Shown here: one piece after another, positions 49,368-57,939 of the stretch
Layout of the letters: every line of letters begins with the position of its first letter
Numbering within the stretch: the stretch's first letter is position 1
Source of the DNA: Erysipelotrichaceae bacterium
GTDB taxonomy: Bacteria; Bacillota_I; Bacilli_A; Erysipelotrichales; Erysipelotrichaceae
Assembly (NCBI GenBank): GCA_017404205.1
Contig: JAFRCV010000008.1
Span: forward strand, 62,001-126,000
Length of the DNA stretch: 64,000 bases
Direction: 5' to 3'
Program-made: the position numbers and the translations under genes
Notes under the pieces: generated by a model
Told to the model about the DNA's origin: nothing
What the model saw: only the letters and a program-made list of their open reading frames with translations
The model's database searches: none

Positions 49368-50272
49368 TTGTTTAATATATCATATAAAAAATTCTGATAT
49401 CGCTTTGTGATATCTTTTTCTTTGATTACAATACTTTTTCCATATGAAACAAGTTTTGAAAAGAAAATATTATTTATATTTACTTTAATAGAATAGCCAT
49501 CTTTAGTTTTTATGGCGTTTGGGAAATCATCAATTAATCTTTCATGAATATATTCTTTTTCATCTTTAACCAATAAAGTGACTGATTCGCTTTTGCCTTT
49601 ATAAAAAGAATTGGATGAAGCCTCAATGTTTTCTAGTATTAAATTCTTTGAAATGCTGATGCTATCTACTTCATCAGTTAAAGATAAATCTAGAATATTA
49701 TCGAAACGATAATGGTAAATTGAATCATTGTTTTCATAATGATAATAAAAATAATAATAATCATTACTTCGATGTAAGAAGATAGGGTAAATTTTCTCTT
49801 TATTATTATTTTTTCTCTTAATTATAATTGCGACTTTAGAGTTAATTGCTTCAAGTATTAGATCTAATCTTTGCAATAATTTTTTATCTTTATGCTTGCT
49901 TTGATAAGAAAGTTTATCTAATATCATTTCTTCATTGTAAGAAATAAATGAATAGAGCTTATCGTTTAAATTATGCAATAAATCAATATCAAAATTTTTT
50001 AATGAATTGAGCGAATCTTGAATAATCTTAATTTCTGACAATGAAAAAGGAGCTTCTAATAAATAATAGCCTTTGTCATCATATTCAATATCATAGCCCA
50101 TAGAATTTAATAATTTTATATCTTCATAAATTGTTTTGCGATTAGGGGGATTAAGTCCTTCATTTTCCAGATAAGAACTTATATCTTCTCTAGAAACTCT
50201 ATTATCTGCATCGCTATTCTTTTTTAAAAACTCTAAAATAAGTAATAATCTTTTGCGGTTGTTATTCTCCAT
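49349..50272 (-). CDS. WYL-type transcriptional regulator
   Basis: 307 residues. N-terminal winged helix (HTH_11, about 7-65: LLLILEFLKKNSDADNRVS then TIYEDIKLLNSMGYDIEYD), a helical middle and a WYL domain (about 135-215) with PIFLHRSNDYYYFYYHYEN in which the W-Y-L motif is replaced by Tyr residues, then YRFDNILDLSL, ending in a WCX-like region. WYL proteins sense a ligand, often single-stranded nucleic acid. A palindrome (50289-50306) upstream of its -10 is a likely autoregulatory operator shared with the divergent membrane protein. Confidence 0.85.
   Translation of the reverse strand: MENNNRKRLLLILEFLKKNSDADNRVSREDISSYLENEGLNPPNRKTIYEDIKLLNSMGYDIEYDDKGYYLLEAPFSLSEIKIIQDSLNSLKNFDIDLLHNLNDKLYSFISYNEEMILDKLSYQSKHKDKKLLQRLDLILEAINSKVAIIIKRKNNNKEKIYPIFLHRSNDYYYFYYHYENNDSIYHYRFDNILDLSLTDEVDSISISKNLILENIEASSNSFYKGKSESVTLLVKDEKEYIHERLIDDFPNAIKTKDGYSIKVNINNIFFSKLVSYGKSIVIKEKDITKRYQNFLYDILNNYLPEK
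49396..49422 (+). terminator. probable terminator of the deacetylase, inside the regulator gene
   Basis: GATATC-GCTTTGT-GATATC stem followed by TTTTTCTTT on the plus strand. Lies within the coding sequence of the convergent regulator. Confidence 0.5.
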
Positions 50273-50278
50273 AATTCA

Positions 50279-50286
50279 ATTTTATA
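50279..50286 (-). promoter_or_regulatory. -10 of the WYL-type regulator, leaderless
   Basis: TATAAAAT on the minus strand; read as TAAAAT it ends 6 bases before the ATG at 50272. The upstream edge is 2 bases from the palindrome at 50289-50306. Confidence 0.5.
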
Positions 50287-50288
50287 CC

Positions 50289-50306
50289 TGTCCAAATAAT
50301 TGGACA
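50289..50306. promoter_or_regulatory. palindromic operator candidate
   Basis: TGTCCAA-ATAA-TTGGACA, two perfect 7-base arms. It lies between the regulator and the divergent membrane protein, immediately upstream of the regulator's -10. Confidence 0.6.
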
Positions 50307-50351
50307 ATATATATTGTAATAAAAGTTATATTTAAATCAGGAGGAAGAAAT

Positions 50352-50873
50352 ATGAAAAAGATTATGATATACAATTTCTGGTTTATTATTATCGCTTGGA
50401 CATTAATGCTATACCATCATCCTTATTTGGCTATAGGTGTTTGCTTTATCGAATTACTTTATAATTATTATATTTATAAAAAAATTAATCTCTGGCGTCT
50501 TTCACTTATATATCTATTATTAACAGTATTTACGATTTTTTTAGCTAACAAATCAAGCCTTCCAATAATGTTTGCTGGTTTTATCCCTTTCCTTGTAATT
50601 GTAAATTTAAATAATGTGATTCTAAATGAAGTCTTTTATTTATCTAATATAAAAAAGATGAATAATATTTACATTTATCTTGCAATTACTACTTTTGCCG
50701 CATTAATTATGGCACTCATAATGCCTGAGCATCCATTTGATCAAAATTTAAAATACGATATATTAACTGCTGTATTTCTAATCTTTTTCCCTTCCTTTAT
50801 TGAAATGAGCATTTGTTTAGCAAGTAAACATTTGCGTAGAATTGAAATAAAAAAAGCTATAAAAACTAATTAA
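50352..50873 (+). CDS. integral membrane protein of unknown function
   Basis: 173 residues from 50352 (MKKIMIYNFWFIIIAWTLML); AGGAGGA at 50339-50345 fixes the start, and the in-frame extension upstream would cross the operator. About five hydrophobic segments: 6-22, 25-42, 50-68, 72-95 and 110-130, then 145-160; basic C-terminus. No family recognised. Divergent from the WYL-type regulator and probably controlled by it. A terminator separates it from the ABC exporter gene downstream. Confidence 0.65.
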   Translation: MKKIMIYNFWFIIIAWTLMLYHHPYLAIGVCFIELLYNYYIYKKINLWRLSLIYLLLTVFTIFLANKSSLPIMFAGFIPFLVIVNLNNVILNEVFYLSNIKKMNNIYIYLAITTFAALIMALIMPEHPFDQNLKYDILTAVFLIFFPSFIEMSICLASKHLRRIEIKKAIKTN

Positions 50874-50896
50874 CCATCTTAGATGGTTTTTTAAAA
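50871..50896 (+). terminator. terminator after the membrane protein
   Basis: AACCATC-TTA-GATGGTT plus a T run. Confidence 0.85.
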
Positions 50897-50915
50897 TGTA
50901 AAAAGATAATAATTA

Positions 50916-50924
50916 TGATATTAT
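50916..50924 (+). promoter_or_regulatory. extended -10 of the ABC exporter, leaderless
   Basis: TGA-TATTAT ending 6 bases before the ATG at 50931, no Shine-Dalgarno. Confidence 0.6.
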
Positions 50925-50930
50925 TTCTTT

Positions 50931-52652
50931 ATGTTTAAAAGATTTATACAGTATTATAAACCGCATAAAAAAGTATTCATATTAGTTATGGCTGTTGATT
51001 TAGCGATATGTATTATAAATATGCTATATCCAATTATTAATCGCCATATGCTAAATGATCTTATACCAAATAAAAGAATGAATCTAATTATAATTTTTGG
51101 TATATCGCTTTTTGCCATATATTTAATAAAGGGCTTTTTAAAATATTTATTTGATTATTATGGTCATGTAGTTGGAACCAATATTCAAGCAGATATGCGA
51201 AAAGAATTATTTTGTAAATTGGAAAAACTGCCTTTTAGTTTTTATGACAACAACGATACAGGAAAAATAATGTCAAGAATCATAAACGATCTTCAAGAAG
51301 TTTCTGAACTTGCACATCATGGGCCTGAAAATGTCTTTATGGCAATCTGTATGTTGATATTTTCTCTTGTCTATTTATCACATATACATTTGCCTTTAAC
51401 ACTAATTATCTTTTCTAGTTTACCAATTCTTGTTTATATTTCTTTAAAACTTCGTATAAAACACTCAGCATCAACAAGAATAGCTCGCAATGCTTTAGCT
51501 CATATTAATGCTAATGTGAATTCATCTATTTCTGGAATTCGTGTTACAAAAGCTTTTAACACTAGTGATTTAGAGATTAAAAAATTCGATAGCGGAAATA
51601 AAGAATTTATTAATGCCAAAAAGAAACAATTTCATACAATGTCTTTATTTCATGCTTCAAGCATTTTAATAACTGATGTATTTAATGCAATTTGTTTGTT
51701 GTCTGGTGGTATCTTTTTATTTAATGGACAAATATCTTTTGGCGATTATTCAGCATTTATAATATCTATTAATTTCTTTGTATCACCAATCAATACCTTG
51801 ATTAATTTTGCTGAAGTATTTCAAGAAGGCGTTACCGGCTTTGAAAGATTTATAGAAATTATGGATTTACCGATTGAGGAAGATTTGCCTAATGCTAAAA
51901 TGATTAATAAATTAAATGGTGATATTGAATTTAAAAATATTAATTTTTCATATATAAAAGATGACAAAAATGAAGTTTTAAATGATATTAGTTTTAAAAT
52001 CAAAAAAGGTGAAACCTTGGCTCTTGTTGGACCATCTGGTGGCGGAAAAACAACAATTTGTCATTTGTTGCCTAAATTTTATAAAGCTGACAGTGGCGAT
52101 ATTTTAATAAATAATATTAATATTAATGATATCAAAATGGAGTCTTTGCGAAATAATATTGGAATTGTTCAACAAGATGTTTTCCTATTTAATGGAAGTA
52201 TTTATGACAATATATTATATGGAAAACCAAATGCTTCAAAAAAAGAAGTAATTAATGCTAGTAAAAAGGCCAACATTTATGATTATATTATGTCTTTACC
52301 AAACGGTTTTGATAGTGAGGTTGGCGAAAGGGGAGTTAAATTATCAGGTGGGCAAAAACAAAGAATAGCCATCGCTCGTGTATTCTTGAAAAATCCTAGT
52401 ATTTTAATTTTGGATGAGGCAACATCTGCTTTAGATAATACAACTGAATTAATGATACAAGAATCTCTTAATGATTTAAAAATAGGACGTACGACAATAG
52501 TCGTTGCCCATCGACTTTCAACAATTAAAAACGCTGATGAAATTCTTGTTTTAGATCAGGGAAAGATAATAGAAAAGGGCACTCATTCACAATTGATTAA
52601 AAAAAGAAAAGGTCTATATTATCGTTTATATAAAGACCAATTCAAGGATTAA
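50931..52652 (+). CDS. ABC exporter, fused membrane-ATPase half-transporter
   Basis: 573 residues: six-helix exporter domain (about 1-310) followed by an ATPase domain. N-terminal MFKRFIQYYKPHKKVF, membrane segments at 17-35, 55-75, 130-150, 155-172, 245-265 and 270-290. ATPase: Walker A GPSGGGKTTI (a Gly where most have S-G-S/C-G), Q-loop IVQQDVFLFN, signature LSGGQKQR, Walker B SILILDEATSALD, VVAHRLS. Forms a homodimer unless a partner lies elsewhere. Substrate unknown, multidrug or lipid-type. The TAA abuts the TAA of the convergent ispG. Confidence 0.9.
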   Translation: MFKRFIQYYKPHKKVFILVMAVDLAICIINMLYPIINRHMLNDLIPNKRMNLIIIFGISLFAIYLIKGFLKYLFDYYGHVVGTNIQADMRKELFCKLEKLPFSFYDNNDTGKIMSRIINDLQEVSELAHHGPENVFMAICMLIFSLVYLSHIHLPLTLIIFSSLPILVYISLKLRIKHSASTRIARNALAHINANVNSSISGIRVTKAFNTSDLEIKKFDSGNKEFINAKKKQFHTMSLFHASSILITDVFNAICLLSGGIFLFNGQISFGDYSAFIISINFFVSPINTLINFAEVFQEGVTGFERFIEIMDLPIEEDLPNAKMINKLNGDIEFKNINFSYIKDDKNEVLNDISFKIKKGETLALVGPSGGGKTTICHLLPKFYKADSGDILINNININDIKMESLRNNIGIVQQDVFLFNGSIYDNILYGKPNASKKEVINASKKANIYDYIMSLPNGFDSEVGERGVKLSGGQKQRIAIARVFLKNPSILILDEATSALDNTTELMIQESLNDLKIGRTTIVVAHRLSTIKNADEILVLDQGKIIEKGTHSQLIKKRKGLYYRLYKDQFKD

Positions 52653-53690
52653 TTATATTTTTTCAATTTCTTCTTTTAAAGTTGAAACGATATCATTTTG
52701 TGGTATCGTTTTTATTATTTTTCCCTTTTTAAATAGAATTGCGCAATCTTTACCACCTGCAACACCAATATCAGCTCTTGAAGCTTCTTGTGGGCCATTT
52801 ACAGGACAGCCCATAATCGCTACATCAATTTTTTTATTTATGGTTTCTAAATATTTCTCAATTTCTTCAGCAATTGGCAACATATCATATTGTATTCTTC
52901 CACATGTTGGACAAGATATTAAATTTGGAACGTCATCTTTTAATTTACATGCTCTAAGTATTTTTTTAGCGATTATTACCTCTTTTACTGGATCATCACT
53001 TATTGAAATTCGAATTGTATCGCCAATACCATCTAATAATAAATTACCTAAAGCTAATGAAGACTTAATTGAACTATCAATAAGTGTTCCAGCCTCTGTT
53101 ACACCTAAGTGTAAAGGATAAATAAATTCTTTACTCGCCAATTTGTAGGCATTGATACATTCAATTGGGTCTGATGACTTAAATGATAGGCAAATATCAT
53201 GAAAATCTAAAGCTTCAAGAATTCTTAAATGATCTTTAGCACTATCGATCATCGCTTCTTCAGAATGCTTATATTTTTTATTCAATGATCCGCCATTGAT
53301 ACCAATTCTTATAGGAATATTCCTTTCTTTACAAAGATATACAATTTCTTTTATTTTATCTTCATTTTCAATGTTACCTGGATTTAATCTAATTTTATCG
53401 ATGCCATTGTTTATAGCGGCAATTGCAAAGTCAGGATTAAAATGAATATCACCGACAAGAGGAATATTAACTTCCTTTTTTATTGCGCTTATAGCTTTAG
53501 CATCTTCTAAATCAAGAATCGCCATTCTTACAAGTTCACAACCATTATTCTCCAATTCTTTAATTTGTTTAACCGTGGCAGCAACATCTTTTGTTTTGGT
53601 ATTGGTCATTGATTGAATAACAACTCTATTTTGGCCACCAATTTGTAAAGACTTAATTTTGATAGGACGCGTATTTGTTCTAATTGTCAT
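52653..53690 (-). CDS. ispG: 4-hydroxy-3-methylbut-2-enyl diphosphate synthase IspG
   Basis: Penultimate step of the MEP pathway: reduces the cyclodiphosphate made by IspF with a [4Fe-4S] cluster and flavodoxin or ferredoxin. 345 residues, compact bacterial form. TRPIKIKSLQIGG near the start, VIQSMTNTKTKDV, RIGINGGSLNKKY, and cluster ligands in SCPTCGRIQYDM and MGCPVNGPQEAS. The start overlaps the csoR stop (ATGA), so it belongs to a copper-regulated operon. The flavodoxin at 6.5 kb is a possible electron donor, by inference only. Confidence 0.95.
   Translation of the reverse strand: MTIRTNTRPIKIKSLQIGGQNRVVIQSMTNTKTKDVAATVKQIKELENNGCELVRMAILDLEDAKAISAIKKEVNIPLVGDIHFNPDFAIAAINNGIDKIRLNPGNIENEDKIKEIVYLCKERNIPIRIGINGGSLNKKYKHSEEAMIDSAKDHLRILEALDFHDICLSFKSSDPIECINAYKLASKEFIYPLHLGVTEAGTLIDSSIKSSLALGNLLLDGIGDTIRISISDDPVKEVIIAKKILRACKLKDDVPNLISCPTCGRIQYDMLPIAEEIEKYLETINKKIDVAIMGCPVNGPQEASRADIGVAGGKDCAILFKKGKIIKTIPQNDIVSTLKEEIEKI
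52685..52725 (+). terminator. terminator of the ABC exporter, inside ispG
   Basis: AAACGATA (52685-52692) pairs with TATCGTTT (52704-52711), followed by a T-rich tract on the plus strand. It lies antisense within the 3' end of ispG. Confidence 0.65.
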
Positions 53691-53944
53691 ATTTGTTTCT
53701 CCAAAGCTTTTATTACTTCATCCAATTTATCTTCATCACCACTTTTAATAGCATTTTTAACACAATTATCTATATGATTCTTCAATATGAGGTTATTTGC
53801 TTTTTTTAAAATAGCAATTGTTGCCATAATTTGATTAGAGACATCCATACAATAACGGTCTTCATCTATCATTTTATTTATGCCTTCCATTTGTCCTTTG
53901 GCAATATTTAAATATTTTCTTATTGATTTATTATCTTTAACCAT
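53687..53944 (-). CDS. csoR: copper-sensing repressor CsoR
   Basis: 85 residues, four-helix CsoR/RcnR repressor. The Cu(I) ligands C32 (DRYCMDV), H57 and C61 (NHIDNCV) give the C-H-C pattern; KGQMEGINKMID in helix 1 is typical. Copper binding releases DNA. Overlaps copZ by 8 bases and ispG by 4. The operator at 54150-54166 controls the operon, so it is autoregulated. No copA ATPase lies in the window. Confidence 0.92.
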   Translation of the reverse strand: MVKDNKSIRKYLNIAKGQMEGINKMIDEDRYCMDVSNQIMATIAILKKANNLILKNHIDNCVKNAIKSGDEDKLDEVIKALEKQI

Positions 53945-54137
53945 TTATTATTTCCTTCACCTTATATCCTGCATCATTTATAGCATCAATTATCTTTTTG
54001 TCATCGAATTCTTGATCAATAATCGCTTTTTTATCTTGTAAAGAAACATTTGCTTTTATTCCTAAATTTAAAAATGCATCTTCGACATGTTTTTTGCAAT
54101 GTTCACACATCATACCTTCAATATAGATAGTTTTCAT
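53937..54137 (-). CDS. copZ: copper chaperone CopZ-like
   Basis: 66 residues, heavy-metal-associated (HMA) ferredoxin-like fold with the MxCxxC metal site (GMMCEHCKKHVE, C11 and C14). Binds Cu(I) in the cytosol and delivers it to a Cu ATPase or to CsoR. AAGGAG precedes the ATG. First gene of the copZ-csoR-ispG operon. Since no copA is close, the ATPase partner must lie elsewhere or be absent. Confidence 0.9.
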   Translation of the reverse strand: MKTIYIEGMMCEHCKKHVEDAFLNLGIKANVSLQDKKAIIDQEFDDKKIIDAINDAGYKVKEIING

Positions 54138-54149
54138 CTTAAACTCCTT

Positions 54150-54166
54150 ATACCCCCTAAGGGTAT
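54150..54166. promoter_or_regulatory. CsoR operator
   Basis: ATACCC-CCTAA-GGGTAT, the pseudo-palindromic G/C-rich core typical of CsoR operators in an otherwise AT-rich region. It covers the expected transcription start of the operon. Confidence 0.85.
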
Positions 54167-54170
54167 TAAT

Positions 54171-54199
54171 ATTATATATTTTGTTCTATATTAACTCAA
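54171..54199 (-). promoter_or_regulatory. copZ operon promoter
   Basis: TTGAGT at 54194-54199, 17-base spacer, TATAAT at 54171-54176 on the minus strand; the start lies within the operator. Confidence 0.7.
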
Positions 54200-54210
54200 G
54201 TTTGTTTTAG

Positions 54211-54216
54211 TATAAT
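54211..54216 (+). promoter_or_regulatory. -10 of dnaE, leaderless
   Basis: TATAAT ending 6 bases before the ATG at 54223, no Shine-Dalgarno in the gap or just upstream. Confidence 0.6.
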
Positions 54217-54222
54217 AAATTT

Positions 54223-57200
54223 ATGGGATGTCCATTATATATAAGAAGTGTCTATACTTTGCTATCTAGCATGTGCACTATTTCAAAAATTATATCTAAA
54301 GCTAAAGAATATGGCTATGCTAGTGTTGGACTTGTAGATCGAAATGTTTTATCGGGTTCAATGGCTTTTAAAAAAGAGGCTTTAAAAAACGGTATTAAGC
54401 CCATTTTTGGTTTGGAATTTGATATAGAAATAGATTCTAGAATATATACGATGCTTTTATATAGCAAAAATGATGATGGCTTTAAAAATTTAATGAGCTT
54501 GTCATCATATATTAATACATCTGAAAATAAAGTAATTAATATCGATATATTAAATGAATATCGAAATAATAATTATTTAGTTTTATTATCTGATAATATG
54601 CCATTAACTATCGCCTTACAATCAAATGGTGATATACAAAAAGCATTTGATAGGCAACAAGAACTATTTGGCTCTTATATTGTTGGAATTGTGGACAATG
54701 ATTTAGCTGGGAATAGGGTTTTAAATAATAAAATAAAAGATTTTTTAATTGATAAGAATATCAATACAGTAGCACTATCAAGAACATTTTATATTGATGC
54801 TCAAGATTATAAAGAATACGAAATTCTAAAATGTATTAGAGATAAAAAAGTATTAGATAAAAATGAAACTTATTATGATGAAGGACGTTATTTTTTAAAT
54901 AAAGAAGAATATAAAAGATTATATGATGAAAAAGATATTCAAAATTCTGATATCTTGGCATCATCTTGCAATGTTGAAATTAATTTTAAAACTGAATTGC
55001 CTAAATTCCCTTGTCCAAAAAATATCAAAAGTAAGGATTATTTGATTGCTTTATGTAAAGAGGGCTTAAAAAGAAGATTAAAGAATAGTGTTAATCAAGA
55101 ATATGTTAAAAGGCTAGAGTATGAATTAAAGACCATTATTGATATGCATTTTGAGGATTATTTTTTAATTGTCTATGATTTTATTCTTTATGCTAAAAGA
55201 AATAATATTTTGGTTGGCCCAGGAAGAGGATCTGGTGCAGGATCTTTAGTTGCATATTGTCTTGGCATAACTGAAATCGATCCAATAAAATATGGTTTGT
55301 TATTTGAAAGATTCTTAAATCCTGAAAGGATATCTTTGCCTGATATAGATACTGATTTCCCTGATAATAGAAGGGATGAGATGTTTGAATACATAAAAGA
55401 AAAATACGGAAATGAACATGTTGGACATATTATTACTTATGGAACCATGAAGGCCAAACAAGTTTTAAGAGATGTCGCAAGAGTTTTAGCTTACAGTACA
55501 AACGAAGTTGACCTCTTAGCAAAAGCAATTCCAAATACTATTGGTATAACTTTAAAAGGTGCATATGATAATTCTGAATTATTTAGAAATCGTATAGAAT
55601 CTAGTTCAAAATATCGTGAATTATATAAAATTGCTTTAAAACTTGAAGGCTTTCCGCGTCATGAATCAACTCATGCTGCTGGTATTGTAATGTCTTCAAA
55701 GCCTCTAAAACAAGTTGTTCCAGTTATTAAAATTGAAAACGATTTAGATTCAACACAATATACAATGGAACACTTAGAAGAACTTGGCTTAATTAAAATG
55801 GATTTCTTAGCTATTAAAAACTTAAGTACAATAGCGGAAATTGTCGATGATATTAAAAATAATTTAAAGGCTGATTTTGATATTAGAAAAATTCCCTTAG
55901 ATGATGCAAAGACTTTTAAATTAATTGATGATGTTAATCTTTTGGGCGTTTTCCAATTAGAATCTGCTGGTATGCAAAATCTTGCTAGAAAAATGAAGCC
56001 AAATTCATTTGAAGAACTTGGAATGATGATTGCTTTATTTAGACCAGGACCTATGGAAAATATTCCTCAATTCTTAAAAAATAGAGCAAATCCCAACAAT
56101 ATCCATTATTTAGTTCCTTCTTTAATGCCAATCCTAAAAGAAACATATGGAATCATTGTTTATCAAGAACAAATAATGAATATTGCTAGAATATTAGCTG
56201 GTTTTTCTTATGGAAAGGCTGATATTTTAAGAAGAGCGATGTCAAAAAAGAAGGCCGAAGAATTAGAGAAGCTTGAAAATGATTTTATTAATGGTTGTAT
56301 AAAGAATTCATATTCAAAAGAAGTAGCCGTTGAAATTTATAATTTAGTTTTAAAATTTGCTAATTACGGTTTTAATAAATCACATTCAATCGTTTATTCT
56401 TTAGTTGCATATCAATTAGCGTATTTAAAAGCTAATTATCCTTTATATTTCTATAAAGCTTTATTAAACAGTGTAATTGGTTCTACAACCAAGACATATG
56501 ATTATATTCAAGAGTGTTTAAGAATTAAACAAGATATTAAACTTCCATCTATTAATAAATCATTAAATTCATATATTATTGATGGTAATTCTTTGTTAAT
56601 GCCGTTTGACGTATGCAAAGATGTTGGAAGAATTAGTGGAATAAAAATAATCGAGGAGCGTAACAAGAACGGCCAATTTAAAGATTATGTGGATTGTGTA
56701 TGTAGATTAAACAGTGTTGGAATTGAAAAAAATGTAATTGAAAATTTAATTAATGCCGGGGCTTTTGATGAGTTTTCTTTAAGCCGCTTTTCAATGACAA
56801 ATTCTTTAAATAATGTTTTGAAATATGCCAACGCACATAAAGGCGAAATATCTTTATTAGAAAACTTAGATGATGCACCAATTATTGAAGATTTAAAAGA
56901 TGATAAATACGTTAAAGCGAACAAAGAAAAAGCAGTAATTGGCTTTTATTTCTCGTTTAATCCAATACTCGATGTCAAAAATAAAAATAATATAGTCACA
57001 AAATCACTTAGTGAATTAAATGTTTTTGGCACATATATCAAAGGTTTTGGTATGATAAGAAGAATAAAGACACATCGTACAAAAAAAGGTGACATGATGG
57101 CTTTTGTTGATATATACGATGATAGTGGAGATATGTCTCTTGTTTTGATGCCAGATATTTATCGTTTATTACAAGCTGATTTATTAAATGATAGGTATAT

Positions 57201-57264
57201 TGAATTTGAAGGAAAAATTGAAAAGGAAGCATCAACTCTAGTTAAAAAAGCTAGAATAATCTAG
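54223..57264 (+). CDS. dnaE: DNA polymerase III alpha subunit DnaE
   Basis: 1013 residues, C-family polymerase. An N-terminal PHP domain (about 1-200) has lost the usual metal-binding His residues (VRSVYTLLSSM-like where HSEYSLLDG is expected, and LVDRNVLSGSMAF for H-T-D-H-G). Polymerase palm: GPGRGSGAGSLVAYCLGIT, catalytic D374 and D376 in LPDIDTDFPDNR; LFRPGPMENIPQFL, YQEQIMNIARILAGF, and YGFNKSHSIVYSLVAYQLAY. A C-terminal OB domain ends at VKKARII. The form is the short Gram-positive DnaE. It starts right after TATAAT plus 6 bases. Upstream of a two-component system. Confidence 0.95.
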   Translation: MGCPLYIRSVYTLLSSMCTISKIISKAKEYGYASVGLVDRNVLSGSMAFKKEALKNGIKPIFGLEFDIEIDSRIYTMLLYSKNDDGFKNLMSLSSYINTSENKVINIDILNEYRNNNYLVLLSDNMPLTIALQSNGDIQKAFDRQQELFGSYIVGIVDNDLAGNRVLNNKIKDFLIDKNINTVALSRTFYIDAQDYKEYEILKCIRDKKVLDKNETYYDEGRYFLNKEEYKRLYDEKDIQNSDILASSCNVEINFKTELPKFPCPKNIKSKDYLIALCKEGLKRRLKNSVNQEYVKRLEYELKTIIDMHFEDYFLIVYDFILYAKRNNILVGPGRGSGAGSLVAYCLGITEIDPIKYGLLFERFLNPERISLPDIDTDFPDNRRDEMFEYIKEKYGNEHVGHIITYGTMKAKQVLRDVARVLAYSTNEVDLLAKAIPNTIGITLKGAYDNSELFRNRIESSSKYRELYKIALKLEGFPRHESTHAAGIVMSSKPLKQVVPVIKIENDLDSTQYTMEHLEELGLIKMDFLAIKNLSTIAEIVDDIKNNLKADFDIRKIPLDDAKTFKLIDDVNLLGVFQLESAGMQNLARKMKPNSFEELGMMIALFRPGPMENIPQFLKNRANPNNIHYLVPSLMPILKETYGIIVYQEQIMNIARILAGFSYGKADILRRAMSKKKAEELEKLENDFINGCIKNSYSKEVAVEIYNLVLKFANYGFNKSHSIVYSLVAYQLAYLKANYPLYFYKALLNSVIGSTTKTYDYIQECLRIKQDIKLPSINKSLNSYIIDGNSLLMPFDVCKDVGRISGIKIIEERNKNGQFKDYVDCVCRLNSVGIEKNVIENLINAGAFDEFSLSRFSMTNSLNNVLKYANAHKGEISLLENLDDAPIIEDLKDDKYVKANKEKAVIGFYFSFNPILDVKNKNNIVTKSLSELNVFGTYIKGFGMIRRIKTHRTKKGDMMAFVDIYDDSGDMSLVLMPDIYRLLQADLLNDRYIEFEGKIEKEASTLVKKARII

Positions 57265-57273
57265 GAGGACAAA

Positions 57274-57939
57274 ATGATTAAGCTATTAATTGTTGATGAT
57301 GAAATAAAGATTCGTGAAGTAGTTAAAGAATATGCAAGAGTTAATGGTTTTGAATGCTTAGAGGCATCTAATGGAAAAGAAGCTGTTGACTTAGCTTTTA
57401 ATAATGATTTTGATTGTATAATTCTTGATATTATGATGCCAGAACTAGATGGTTTTAGCGCTTGTAAAAAAATTAAAAAATATAAAAATGTGCCAATAAT
57501 TATGTTAAGCGCTAGACAAGATGAAGAAGATAAATTGTTAAGCTTTGAAATGGGCGTTGATGATTATGTGACAAAGCCTTTTTCGCCAAAAGAATTAATG
57601 GCACGCATTAAAGCGATATTGTTAAGAAATAAAAAATCTGAAAACGAGAAATTCATCTATAAAGGATTAGAAGTAGATATTGATGGCCATAATGTGTTAA
57701 TTGATGGCAAAAAAGCTAATATGACACCAAAAGAATATGATTTATTATTTTACTTAATTGAAAATAAAAATGTTGCTGTTTCAAGAGAACAAATATTAAA
57801 TGCTGTTTGGAAGATTTATACATATTATGGTGATGATCGAACTGTTGATACACATATCAAAATGTTAAGAAAATCTCTTGGACCATATCGAAATCTTATA
57901 TATACAGTAAGGGGAATGGGGTATAAGCTTGAAGTTTAA
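57274..57939 (+). CDS. OmpR-family response regulator
   Basis: 221 residues: receiver domain (1-115) with acidic pair in LLIVDDEIKIRE, phospho-acceptor D52 (CIILDIMMPELDGF), Thr/Ser in IIMLSARQDE and Lys in DYVTKPFSPKELMARI; then a winged-helix DNA-binding domain (about 125-221, MTPKEYDLLFYLIENKN and RTVDTHIKMLRKSLG, YTVRGMGYKLEV). AGGAGG precedes it. Partner of the histidine kinase, which begins before it ends. Confidence 0.95.
   Translation: MIKLLIVDDEIKIREVVKEYARVNGFECLEASNGKEAVDLAFNNDFDCIILDIMMPELDGFSACKKIKKYKNVPIIMLSARQDEEDKLLSFEMGVDDYVTKPFSPKELMARIKAILLRNKKSENEKFIYKGLEVDIDGHNVLIDGKKANMTPKEYDLLFYLIENKNVAVSREQILNAVWKIYTYYGDDRTVDTHIKMLRKSLGPYRNLIYTVRGMGYKLEV

Noticed and set aside
54181-54222. 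A standard -35 for dnaE
   Set aside because: No hexamer near TTGACA lies 16-18 bases upstream of its TATAAT, so only the -10 is claimed.
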